DNA of 64,000 bases. Source: JAOUJD01 sp963811265. Its GTDB lineage: Bacteria > Pseudomonadota > Gammaproteobacteria > Burkholderiales > Burkholderiaceae_F. The stretch is taken from the NCBI GenBank assembly GCA_963811265.1, contig CAWEQS010000026.1, positions 860,629 through 924,628 on the forward strand. The letters are read 5' to 3'. Positions 1 to 8,187 of this stretch are shown here, piece after piece. The position numbers and the translations under genes are program-made. The notes beneath the pieces were generated by a model. It did no database searches, was not told the origin of the DNA, and saw nothing but the letters and a program-made list of their open reading frames with translations. The stretch's first letter is position 1, and the number at the start of each line of letters is the position of its first letter.

Positions 1-805
1 CTGCGCCGGGCATTCACGGATCAGCGATTCGAGTCCGCGGTTCATGACGGCCGCATCGTGCGCGGGGTCGCCGGTCAGCGGCTCCTGCAACCGTCGCAGG
101 TGAATCCGGTACCCCGCTCCGCCCGGCAGCCGTTCGCCATAGACGAAGAGAACGATCGCATCGAACTGGCGCGCAAGGCGCGCCGGCAGCGTCATCGTGT
201 AGGCCCAGCGGCCGAAGAACGGCGCCCACACGCCCTCGCCGCGCGACGGCACCTGGTCGGGCAGGATGCCGACGACCTGACGGTCCTTCATCGCCTTCAT
301 CAGCATGCGCACCCCGCGCAACTCGGCGGGCGCGAGGCGCAAGCCATCCGCGGCGCGACCGGCCTCGACGAGGGGACGCAGGATCGACTTGCGCGGAATC
401 CGGTACAGCACCGTCATCGGACGGGTCTTCGCTTCGGGACGGAACGCGGCGTAGAACTGCCCCGTCACTTCGAAGCACCCGAGGTGAGGCGGCAGGAACA
501 TCACCGGCCGCCCGTCGGCCATCACTTCGTCGACGAGGCGCATGTCCGTGACCGACGTGCATGCGATCAGGTCATCGCGCGGCCGCTTCCAGATCCAGGG
601 CGTCTCCAGCCCCTGGCGCCCAGCGGCGGCGATCGCTTCGCGACGCGTCGCCGGCGTCCGTGTAGCCGGCGCGTCCCAGGTTCTCGTCGAGCCGCCGCCG
701 ATATGTCGGCGACAGCCAGTACACCACGTGGCCGAGAACGCCTCCGATCGCGTGCACCGTTCGCAGCGAGAGGGCCGCAACCAGCCGGAGCATCAGGTTC
801 AGCAT
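1..805 (-). CDS. Lipid A biosynthesis acyltransferase, LpxL/HtrB-like (partial, frameshifted)
   Basis: This inner-membrane acyltransferase adds a secondary acyl chain to lipid A precursors, using acyl-ACP. The N-terminus (MLNLMLRLVAALSL) is a hydrophobic anchor followed by the family's R-x-x-x-N-L pattern (RRLDENLG). After a single-base frameshift near 650, the frame continues with PPHLGCFEV, the H-x4-E form of the acyltransferase active site, then VLYRIPR and DQVPSRGEGVWAPFFG, the conserved DQ-P-G-FFG block. The gene runs off the left edge, so the C-terminus is missing. It is divergent from metK. The frameshift joins two parts of one conserved protein, which favours a sequence error over decay. 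LpxL, LpxM and LpxP type cannot be separated here. Confidence 0.82.
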
Positions 806-886
806 CGAGCGCTGCCGTCCGTCGGCGCAGGGGAGACCCTTGGTCGAGTCAGCGGAGGACGCATGCGCCGGACGGGGCCGATTCCA

Positions 887-892
887 TATAAT
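887..892 (+). promoter_or_regulatory. Probable -10 element of metK
   Basis: A perfect TATAAT followed by a GC-rich discriminator lies 132 bases before the metK start. Transcription should begin near 899, which leaves a leader of about 125 bases. I see no convincing -35 hexamer at 16-18 bases upstream. Confidence 0.6.
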
Positions 893-921
893 GGCGACTT
901 CGCCGAGTTAACCGACAACTT

Positions 922-1019
922 GCGGGGCGAATCCTCGGGAGCATAGCCGAGGGAAATACCGCTAAAGCGTCGCCGCTCCTTTCGAGTGGGCAACGCAGAA
1001 GGCAAACATCGAAAGGAGC
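922..1019 (+). promoter_or_regulatory. Structured metK leader that sequesters the ribosome binding site
   Basis: Read by eye, the leader pairs as follows. P1 is 926-930 with 970-974. P2 is a 6-bp hairpin, 933-938 with 947-952. P3 is 960-962 with 967-969. A separate perfect 11-bp helix then pairs 975-985 with 1009-1019 and buries the metK Shine-Dalgarno GGAG at 1015-1018. P1 could extend with 22-23/75-76, which would compete with the last helix. Its place directly before SAM synthetase suggests metabolite control of translation. It does not look like SAM-I, SAM-II, SAM-III, SAM/SAH or the SAH element found before ahcY. Function is inferred. Confidence 0.55.
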
Positions 1020-1023
1020 CAAC

Positions 1024-2202
1024 GTGTCGAGCGATTTCCTCTTTACTTCCGAATCCGTTTCGGAAGGCCATCCAGACAAGGTTGCGGACCAGATCTCCGA
1101 CGGGATCCTGGACGCCATCCTCGCGCAGGACAAGAACTCCCGCGTCGCCGCCGAGACCCTGGTCACCACGGGACTCGTGGTGCTCGCGGGCGAGATCACC
1201 ACGCACGCCATCGTCGACTACCAGACGGTCGCGCGCCACGTGATCAAGCGCATCGGCTACGACAACAGCGACTTCGGCATCGACTACAAGGGCTGCGCGG
1301 TCATGGTCTGCTACGACAAGCAGAGTCCGGACATCGCGCAGGGTGTCGACGAGGGCAAGGGCCTCGACCTCGACCAGGGCGCTGGCGACCAGGGCCTGAT
1401 GTTCGGTTACGCCTGCGACGAGACGCCGGAACTGATGCCCGCGCCGATCTACTACTCGCACCGCCTCGTCGAGCGCCAGGCCGACCTGCGCCGTGACGGC
1501 CGCCTTCCGTGGCTGCGGCCGGACGCCAAGAGCCAGGTCACGATGCGCTACGTCGACGGCAAGCCGCACTCGGTCGACACGGTCGTGCTGTCCACGCAGC
1601 ACGATCCGGACGTCTCGTACGAAGACCTGAAGCAGGCGGTGATCGAGGAGATCATCAAGCCGGTGCTTCCGAAGGAGTGGCTTAAGGACACCAAGTACCT
1701 GGTGAACCCGACCGGCCGCTTCGTCATCGGCGGTCCGCACGGCGACTGCGGCCTCACGGGCCGCAAGATCATCGTCGACACCTACGGCGGCGCGTGCCCG
1801 CACGGCGGCGGCGCGTTCTCGGGCAAGGATCCGTCGAAGGTCGACCGCTCGGCCGCATACGCCGCGCGCTACGTCGCGAAGAACGTGGTGGCGGCCGGCC
1901 TCGCCTCGCAGTGCGAGGTGCAGGTGAGCTACGCGATCGGCTACTCCAAGCCGATCAACATCACCGTCTACACGGAAGGCACGGGCGTCATCTCCGACGA
2001 GGCCATCAGCAAGCTGGTCGCCGAGCACTTCGACCTGCGCCCGAAGGGCATCGTGCAGATGCTCGACCTGCTGCGCCCGATCTACGAGAAGACGGCCGCC
2101 TACGGCCACTTCGGCCGCGAAGAGCCGGAGTTCACCTGGGAGCGCACCGACCGGGCCGGGGCGCTTGCCGATGCAGCGGGCATCAAGCGCAAGGCCGCCT
2201 GA
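1024..2202 (+). CDS. metK: S-adenosylmethionine synthetase
   Basis: Makes S-adenosylmethionine from ATP and methionine in the cytoplasm. At 392 residues it is the usual family length. Visible signatures are EGHPDK (14-19, ATP-binding His and Asp), GAGDQG (119-124) and GGGAFSGKD (261-269, the P-loop-like signature). The start is GTG, chosen because SSDFLFTSESVSEGHPDK is the standard N-terminus and GGAG sits six bases upstream. That ribosome binding site lies inside a hairpin, so translation may be controlled. It begins the methyl-cycle cluster that continues with ahcY and metF, but a strong terminator follows it, so it is probably its own transcription unit. Confidence 0.97.
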   Translation: MSSDFLFTSESVSEGHPDKVADQISDGILDAILAQDKNSRVAAETLVTTGLVVLAGEITTHAIVDYQTVARHVIKRIGYDNSDFGIDYKGCAVMVCYDKQSPDIAQGVDEGKGLDLDQGAGDQGLMFGYACDETPELMPAPIYYSHRLVERQADLRRDGRLPWLRPDAKSQVTMRYVDGKPHSVDTVVLSTQHDPDVSYEDLKQAVIEEIIKPVLPKEWLKDTKYLVNPTGRFVIGGPHGDCGLTGRKIIVDTYGGACPHGGGAFSGKDPSKVDRSAAYAARYVAKNVVAAGLASQCEVQVSYAIGYSKPINITVYTEGTGVISDEAISKLVAEHFDLRPKGIVQMLDLLRPIYEKTAAYGHFGREEPEFTWERTDRAGALADAAGIKRKAA

Positions 2203-2224
2203 GGCTAGGTAGAAACGCCAGTGG

Positions 2225-2255
2225 AACGCCGGCCTTGCGCCGGCGTTTTGCTTTC
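2225..2255 (+). terminator. Rho-independent terminator after metK
   Basis: A perfect 9-bp GC-rich stem (2225-2233 with 2239-2247) with a 5-base loop is followed by a T-rich stretch (TTTTGCTTTCT, counting from the stem end). It starts 22 bases after the metK stop and separates metK from the riboswitch-controlled ahcY unit. Confidence 0.85.
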
Positions 2256-2321
2256 TGTGCCGATCGTCCGGAAGTGCGGCCGCGGGTGTCAATCGCCGGC
2301 CCGTTCGGCTAAGATTCGCCC

Positions 2322-2415
2322 TCCTCCGAGGAGCGTTGCGACGGAGCGCGTCCACCGATGCGCCCGCCAGGCTCGGGGAAACCGGTTCCCCGCCGGTTGC
2401 AGCAACGGCGCTCGC
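2322..2415 (+). promoter_or_regulatory. SAH riboswitch upstream of ahcY
   Basis: The sequence matches the S-adenosylhomocysteine riboswitch. It has the conserved CCGAGGAGCG-TGC-ACGG strand at 2326-2343 and CCAGGCTCGG at 2367-2376. P1 pairs CCGAG (2326-2330) with CTCGG (2372-2376). The diagnostic H-type pseudoknot pairs GAGCG and TTGC (2331-2339) with GCAA and CGCTC (2402-2413). This class turns on genes that remove SAH, and it sits directly before ahcY, whose Shine-Dalgarno AAGGAGG follows at 2431-2437. Confidence 0.93.
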
Positions 2416-2444
2416 CAACTTCTTTCTCGAAAGGAGGGCGCGAG

Positions 2445-3869
<1,425 letters not shown>

Positions 3870-3881
3870 TCGATCCGGGAT

Positions 3882-3915
3882 GCGGCTTCCGGGGCTGATG
3901 CGCCCCGGAAGCCGC
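3882..3915 (+). other. Strong intergenic hairpin between ahcY and panE
   Basis: A perfect 14-bp inverted repeat (3882-3895 with 3902-3915) with a 6-base loop lies 12 bases after the ahcY stop. It lacks a T-tract, so it is more likely an mRNA 3'-end stabiliser or partial attenuator than a full intrinsic terminator. Confidence 0.6.
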
Positions 3916-3935
3916 GCGCGGCGACGGGAGACAGC

Positions 3936-4859
3936 ATGCGGCTCTTGATGGTGGGCGCAGGAGGCATCGGCGGCTATTTCGGCGCCTGCTTCGCCGCCGC
4001 CGGCCATGACGTCACGTTCCTTGCGCGCGGCGCGACGCTGGCCGCGCTGCGGGAGCGCGGCCTCACGGTCGAGAGCACCGTCGCGCCTGCGCACCTCGCG
4101 GTCAAGGCCACCGATCGCGCCGAGGACGCAGGGCAGCCGGACGCGATCGTTCTCTGCACCAAGCTGGCCGACCTCGACTCGGCGGCAGGACAGGTGGCGC
4201 CGATCGCGGAGGGCGCTCTCGTCGTCACCACGCAGAACGGCGTCGAGGCGCCGGACATCGTCGGGCGGCACATCGATCGCTCGCGGATTGCGCCCGGGGT
4301 GGCGCAGATCGGCGTGGCGATCAAGTCGCCCGGCGTGATCGTCCACACGGGAACGCTCGCGCGCCTGCGCGTCGGCACCGTCGCCGGCGGCCCGCCGGTG
4401 GACGCCGTGGATGCCTTCGTCGCGGCCGGCAGGCAGGGCGGCATCGACATCGAGCGCGTCGACGACATCCAGCGCGCGCTGTGGGAAAAGTTCGTGTTCC
4501 TCGCCGCGCTGTCCGGCACCGCATGCCTCGCCCGGCAGCGCGTCGGCGTCATCCGCGAGGATCCGGACCTGCGGGCGACGCTGCGCGAAGCGATGAAGGA
4601 GATCGTGGCGGTCGCCCGCGCGCGCGGGGTCGGCCTGCCTGACGGCTTCGTCGACACGCAGCTCGCATTCGTCGACGGACTGCATCCGCAGGCGCGTCCG
4701 TCCCTGCTTCTCGACCTCACCGAGGGGCGGCGCCTCGAGGCTCCCTGGCTCTCCGGCGCCGTCGTGCGGATGGCGGGCGAGGCAGGCATCGAGGTTCCCG
4801 TCGTGCGCACCCTCTACGCCGCGCTCAAGCCATACCTCGACGGGGCGCCCGCCCACTGA
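3936..4859 (+). CDS. panE: 2-dehydropantoate 2-reductase
   Basis: Reduces ketopantoate to pantoate with NADPH in pantothenate/CoA synthesis. The 307 residues start with the Rossmann motif VGAGGIGGYFG (about 6-16), then LCTKLADLD, TTQNGVEAPD, and the catalytic lysine block ALWEKFVFLAALSGT, followed by the helical C-terminal domain. Members of this family also include ApbA/PanE paralogues of unclear substrate, so the specificity is inferred. It sits between ahcY and metF, in an otherwise methionine-cycle cluster, 20 bases before the holin-like gene. Confidence 0.85.
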   Translation: MRLLMVGAGGIGGYFGACFAAAGHDVTFLARGATLAALRERGLTVESTVAPAHLAVKATDRAEDAGQPDAIVLCTKLADLDSAAGQVAPIAEGALVVTTQNGVEAPDIVGRHIDRSRIAPGVAQIGVAIKSPGVIVHTGTLARLRVGTVAGGPPVDAVDAFVAAGRQGGIDIERVDDIQRALWEKFVFLAALSGTACLARQRVGVIREDPDLRATLREAMKEIVAVARARGVGLPDGFVDTQLAFVDGLHPQARPSLLLDLTEGRRLEAPWLSGAVVRMAGEAGIEVPVVRTLYAALKPYLDGAPAH

Positions 4860-4879
4860 CCGAATCACAAGGAGGACAC

Positions 4880-5227
4880 ATGCGCCTGTTGCTCGTCTGG
4901 ATCCTGAATGCCATCGCGCTGCTCGCCGTCGCCTACCTCTATCCCGGCGTGCAGCTGGAGGACTGGAAGTCCGCAGCCATCGCCGCGCTGGTGCTCGGCC
5001 TCGTCAACACGCTGGTCAAGCCCATCCTCGTGATCCTGACGCTGCCAGTCACGATCCTCACGCTCGGCCTGTTCCTGCTGGTGCTGAACGCGCTCCTCTT
5101 CTGGGGTGTCGCCTCCATCCTGCCGGGCTTCAACGTCACTGGCTTCTGGGCCGCGGTGCTCGGCGCACTCCTCTACAGCGTGATCGGCTCGCTGCTGTCC
5201 ATGCTCATTCCGGATCGCACACGTTGA
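4880..5227 (+). CDS. Phage holin superfamily IV (YvlD/DUF360-type) membrane protein
   Basis: A 115-residue inner-membrane protein with four hydrophobic segments (roughly 1-20, 33-58, 60-80 and 85-108) and short loops. The pattern NAIALLAVAYLYPGV, then NTLVKPILVILTLP, then FNVTGFWAAVLGALL, is typical of the small four-helix family named after a mycobacterial phage holin. Its role in non-phage genomes is unknown and nothing else here suggests a prophage. An AAGGAGG ribosome site precedes the ATG. Its TGA stop overlaps the TTG start of metF, so the two are probably translationally coupled. Confidence 0.85.
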   Translation: MRLLLVWILNAIALLAVAYLYPGVQLEDWKSAAIAALVLGLVNTLVKPILVILTLPVTILTLGLFLLVLNALLFWGVASILPGFNVTGFWAAVLGALLYSVIGSLLSMLIPDRTR

Positions 5228-6066
5228 AGATCAAGAACATCAGCTTCGAATTCTTCCCTCCCAAGACCCCGGAGGGCGCGGAAAAGCTGCGCGCCGTGCG
5301 CGCCAGGCTCGGCGAACTGGAGCCCGAGTTCTTCTCGGTGACGTTCGGCGCCGGCGGTTCCACCAAGGAAGGCACGTGGAACACCGTGATGGAACTGCAC
5401 GCCGAGGGCCGCTCGGTAGCGCCGCACATCTCGTGCATCGGCACGACCCGCGCCTCGGTGCGGGAATTGCTGGACGGGTACCGCACGGCCGGCATTCGGC
5501 GGCTGGTCGCCCTGCGCGGCGACCTGCCTTCCGGCGCCGCGGGCGGCGCAGGCGACTTCCGTTACGCGAATGAACTCGTGGAGTTCATTCGCAGCGAAAC
5601 CGGCGACTGCTTCCACATCGAAGTGGCGGCGTATCCGGAGGCGCACCCGCAGTCACGCAGCCCGGCCGACGACCTCGCGCGGTTCGTCCAGAAGGTAAAG
5701 GCCGGCGCGAACTCCGCGATCACACAGTACTTCTACAACCCGGACGCGTACTTCCGCTTCGTCGACGAGGCGAGCCGGCTCGGCTGCTCGGTGCCGATCG
5801 TGCCCGGCATCATGCCGATCACGAACTACATGCAGCTGGCGCGCTTCTCGGACGCGTGCGGCGCCGAGATCCCGCGCTGGATCCGCCGCCGGCTCGAAAG
5901 CTTCGGTGACGACCGCGACGCGATCCGCGCGTTCGGGCTCGACGTGGTGCACCAGCTGTGCGAGCACCTGCTCGAGCGCGGCGCCCCGGGCCTGCACTTC
6001 TACACGATGAACCTGGCCGAGCCGACGAGCGAGCTGTGCCGCCGGCTCGGCGCGCGCGCGGCCTAG
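5224..6066 (+). CDS. metF: Methylenetetrahydrofolate reductase
   Basis: Reduces 5,10-methylene-THF to 5-methyl-THF, the methyl donor for methionine synthase. The 280-residue TIM-barrel protein shows SFEFFPPKT (8-16), VTFGAGGST, RGDLP, and QYFYNPDAYFRF with VPGIMPITNY, all family hallmarks. It begins with TTG overlapping the preceding stop (TTGA), because no nearby ATG fits the conserved N-terminus. Together with ahcY it completes a methyl-cycle gene group. Confidence 0.95.
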   Translation: MKIKNISFEFFPPKTPEGAEKLRAVRARLGELEPEFFSVTFGAGGSTKEGTWNTVMELHAEGRSVAPHISCIGTTRASVRELLDGYRTAGIRRLVALRGDLPSGAAGGAGDFRYANELVEFIRSETGDCFHIEVAAYPEAHPQSRSPADDLARFVQKVKAGANSAITQYFYNPDAYFRFVDEASRLGCSVPIVPGIMPITNYMQLARFSDACGAEIPRWIRRRLESFGDDRDAIRAFGLDVVHQLCEHLLERGAPGLHFYTMNLAEPTSELCRRLGARAA

Positions 6067-6067
6067 A

Positions 6068-6415
6068 TCAGGCGGCGCCGCGGAGCGGACGCGGCGAGCG
6101 GGGCGTCCAGCGCCGGAGCGATGCGCGGACCCGACGGACCAGTGCGGCCGCCGCATGCGCGATCCGCGACGGCCCGCGCACGGATTCGATCAGTTCGATC
6201 CGGGCCGGACCGAGCGCCTCGATCACCGCCAGGCCGCGGCTCGCGAGGCTCACCTCCTCGCCACTCGCGAGGAACGCGTCCTGCGTGTCGCCCTCCGCGG
6301 TGAGCCAGACGCGGCCGTAGAGAACGCGAACGCGCTCGCCCGGGATCGACGTGAACGGGAGGAGGCTGCCGCCCGGCAGGTCGAGCGTGCGAAGGGTGGA
6401 AGGGGACTCTCTCAT
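6068..6415 (-). CDS. DUF2917 domain-containing protein
   Basis: A 115-residue soluble protein of unknown function. The central part, from RTLDLPGGSLLPF to SGEEVSLASRGLAVIEALGPARIEL, has the beta-rich pattern of DUF2917, and the C-terminus is Arg-rich. A clear AGGAGG precedes the ATG. It is divergent from a LysR-type regulator across a 126-base region with a palindrome, the classic arrangement of a LysR regulator and its target, so I infer it is controlled by that regulator. Its stop lies 2 bases from the metF stop on the other strand. Confidence 0.75.
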   Translation of the reverse strand: MRESPSTLRTLDLPGGSLLPFTSIPGERVRVLYGRVWLTAEGDTQDAFLASGEEVSLASRGLAVIEALGPARIELIESVRGPSRIAHAAAALVRRVRASLRRWTPRSPRPLRGAA

Positions 6416-6508
6416 TCTGGCCTCCTATGCGCCTCGCGCATGGATGAGTTCGACAGGAACGCATTACAGGCCTCTCGCTTCTCCTCCACAAACGAAAAGA
6501 TCGCAGGC

Positions 6509-6529
6509 CATGCATGCTTAAAGTGCATG
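6509..6529. promoter_or_regulatory. Candidate LysR-type operator
   Basis: Inverted repeat CATGCA-N9-TGCATG lies in the divergent region between the DUF2917 gene and lysR. It also contains the T-N11-A pattern used by LysR-type proteins. It directly abuts a TATAGT -10-like hexamer (6530-6535) of the regulator gene, so binding would be expected to repress the regulator. Confidence 0.5.
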
Positions 6530-6541
6530 TATAGTCGGCGC

Positions 6542-7486
6542 ATGAAGGGCCGTTCCGCTCATCGACGCCGTCCGATCGGGCTCGCCGCGCTGCGCGGCTT
6601 CGAGGCCTCGGCGCGCCTGCTGTCGTTCACGCTGGCGGCCCGCGAACTCAGCCTCACACAGTCCTCGATCAGCCGTCAGGTGGCCGCGCTCGAGCGCCAG
6701 ATCGGTCGCCCGCTGTTCCTGCGGCGCACGCGAGCGCTGGAGCTGACGACCGCCGGCGGCAAGCTGCTGCGCTCCACGCAGCAGGCGCTGCGACAGCTCG
6801 ATCACACCGTGGAGGAGATCCGGGGCGACGGTCATCGCACGCGAGTCTCCCTGGCGACCTATGCATCGTTCGCGTCTCTCTGGCTCGTCCCGCGGCTGGC
6901 GGCGTTCCAGCGCGAGCACCCGGGGATCGAGATCCGCATCGATGCAGGCGACCGCTTCGTCGATCTCGAGGCCGAGGCCGTCGACTTCGCGATCCGCTGG
7001 ACCCGGCCGACTTCCGTGCCGCGCGATGCCCGGCACCTGCTGAACGAGGAGGTGACGCCGGCGCTGTCGCCGCTCCTGCTCGAGCGGTCGGGTGTGCGGC
7101 TGCGCGAACCGAAGGACCTGTTCCAGTTGCCGCTGCTGGAGATGGACGACACGCTTCCGACGTCGCTCGCCGGCGCGTGGACGCGCTGGTTCGAGTTCGC
7201 CGGCGTGCGGGCCGCTCCGCCCGCGCCGCGACTCCTGTTCACGTTCATCGACCAGTCGGTGCAGGCCGCGGTGCGCGGCCAGGGCGTGGTGCTGGGCCGC
7301 TCGCCGTTCATCGACGACCTGACGGCCAGCGGGGACCTGGTGACGCCGTTCCCGAAGTTGCGGATGCCGACGGGCTACGGGTTCTGGCTGATCGAACGCG
7401 CGGCGACACGCGACGAGCCGCACGTCGCCTTGTTCCGCGACTGGCTGACACGGGAGTTCGAACAGGGCCCGCGACGGCAGACGTGA
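6542..7486 (+). CDS. LysR-family transcriptional regulator (GcvA-like)
   Basis: A 314-residue regulator. Residues about 12-70 form the winged HTH, with LSFTLAARELSLTQSSISRQ as the helix-turn-helix and the short GcvA-type start RRPIGLAALRGFEASAR. The effector domain follows (LATYASFASLWLVPRLAAF, then RIDAGDRFVDLEAEAVDFAIRW). The ATG has no visible Shine-Dalgarno, and a -10-like TATAGT ends only six bases before it, so the mRNA may be leaderless. The likely target is the divergent DUF2917 gene and perhaps its own promoter. The ligand is unknown. Confidence 0.88.
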   Translation: MKGRSAHRRRPIGLAALRGFEASARLLSFTLAARELSLTQSSISRQVAALERQIGRPLFLRRTRALELTTAGGKLLRSTQQALRQLDHTVEEIRGDGHRTRVSLATYASFASLWLVPRLAAFQREHPGIEIRIDAGDRFVDLEAEAVDFAIRWTRPTSVPRDARHLLNEEVTPALSPLLLERSGVRLREPKDLFQLPLLEMDDTLPTSLAGAWTRWFEFAGVRAAPPAPRLLFTFIDQSVQAAVRGQGVVLGRSPFIDDLTASGDLVTPFPKLRMPTGYGFWLIERAATRDEPHVALFRDWLTREFEQGPRRQT

Positions 7487-7496
7487 GGCGTCGAGG

Positions 7497-7530
7497 GTGT
7501 ACGCGATCGCGCTTCGCAGATCGCGTACAC
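7497..7530. repeat. Palindromic hairpin between convergent genes; shares a 17-mer with a second locus
   Basis: A perfect 12-bp stem (7497-7508 with 7519-7530) with a 10-base loop separates the convergent lysR and 5-formyl-THF cyclo-ligase genes. It may act as a bidirectional terminator, although there is no T-tract. Bases 7519-7535 on the minus strand read CGCTCGTGTACGCGATC, identical to 50297-50313, which is also a convergent intergenic gap. Confidence 0.55.
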
Positions 7531-7543
7531 GAGCGCGCTCGCG

Positions 7544-8095
7544 TCAATACTGCGCAACGTCCGTGAGCACGACGTCGAGCTGCATGTCGTGCGGCTGCGG
7601 ATCGATCGTGTCGACGCGCGTGGCGTCGAAGGCGATGCCGACGGAAAGCGGCCAGGGCACGAGCGTCGCGTAGGTGCGGTCGTAGAACCCGCCGCCGTAC
7701 CCCAGGCGGTAGCGGGCGTCGTCGAAGGCGACGCAGGGAATCAGCAGGCATTCCGGCTGCACCACGCGTCCGTGGGCCGGGACAGGGATGCCGAACTCGC
7801 CGGCCCGCATCGCGCCGTCCGGATGCCACTGGAGAAACTCGAGGGTCTCGCCGTCGATGCGCGGCAGCGCCGCGATCCGCCGCGGGTCGGCCGCAAGCCA
7901 CTCAGCCAATGTGGGGCGCAGGTCGGGCTCGCCGCGCACCGGCCAGTAGAAGCCGACCGCGTGGACCTCCGCGCTGGCGAGCCACCGCGCCACGCGGTCG
8001 CGCAGCGCCGATTCCTTCTCGGCCCGATCGGCCAGGTCGTTCCGCAGCGCGAGCGCGCGCGCGCGCTGCAACTTCCGCGCGCCGGCGCTATCCAA
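7544..8095 (-). CDS. fau: 5-formyltetrahydrofolate cyclo-ligase
   Basis: Converts 5-formyl-THF to 5,10-methenyl-THF with ATP, returning it to the one-carbon pool. The 183-residue protein shows the family blocks RGEPDLRP (substrate region), EFGIPVP, and the C-terminal ATP-binding signature RLGYGGGFYDRTYA. This folate link fits the nearby metF. It is divergent from slt. Confidence 0.9.
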   Translation of the reverse strand: MDSAGARKLQRARALALRNDLADRAEKESALRDRVARWLASAEVHAVGFYWPVRGEPDLRPTLAEWLAADPRRIAALPRIDGETLEFLQWHPDGAMRAGEFGIPVPAHGRVVQPECLLIPCVAFDDARYRLGYGGGFYDRTYATLVPWPLSVGIAFDATRVDTIDPQPHDMQLDVVLTDVAQY

Positions 8096-8173
8096 TCAGC
8101 ACTCCGCCGCGCGACGCGGCAGATTCCGCGGGACTGCCACCTCACTTTTCGCCTCGCTGCGTTGCCCGCATGA

Positions 8174-8179
8174 TCTAAT
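8174..8179 (+). promoter_or_regulatory. -10-like hexamer of slt
   Basis: TCTAAT followed by TCGG lies 8 bases before the slt ATG. Used as a -10, it would put the transcript start almost on the start codon, which would make the mRNA leaderless. I see no clear -35. Confidence 0.35.
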
Positions 8180-8187
8180 TCGGTCCG

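Noticed and set aside
922..1019. Calling the metK leader a known SAM riboswitch
   Set aside because: The GAGGGA, GGCAAC and similar fragments occur but not in the order, helices or spacing of SAM-I or the other classes I know. I kept it as an unassigned structured leader.
4880..5227. Prophage remnant suggested by the holin-like protein
   Set aside because: This small membrane family is chromosomal and widespread; no endolysin, integrase or structural phage gene is nearby.
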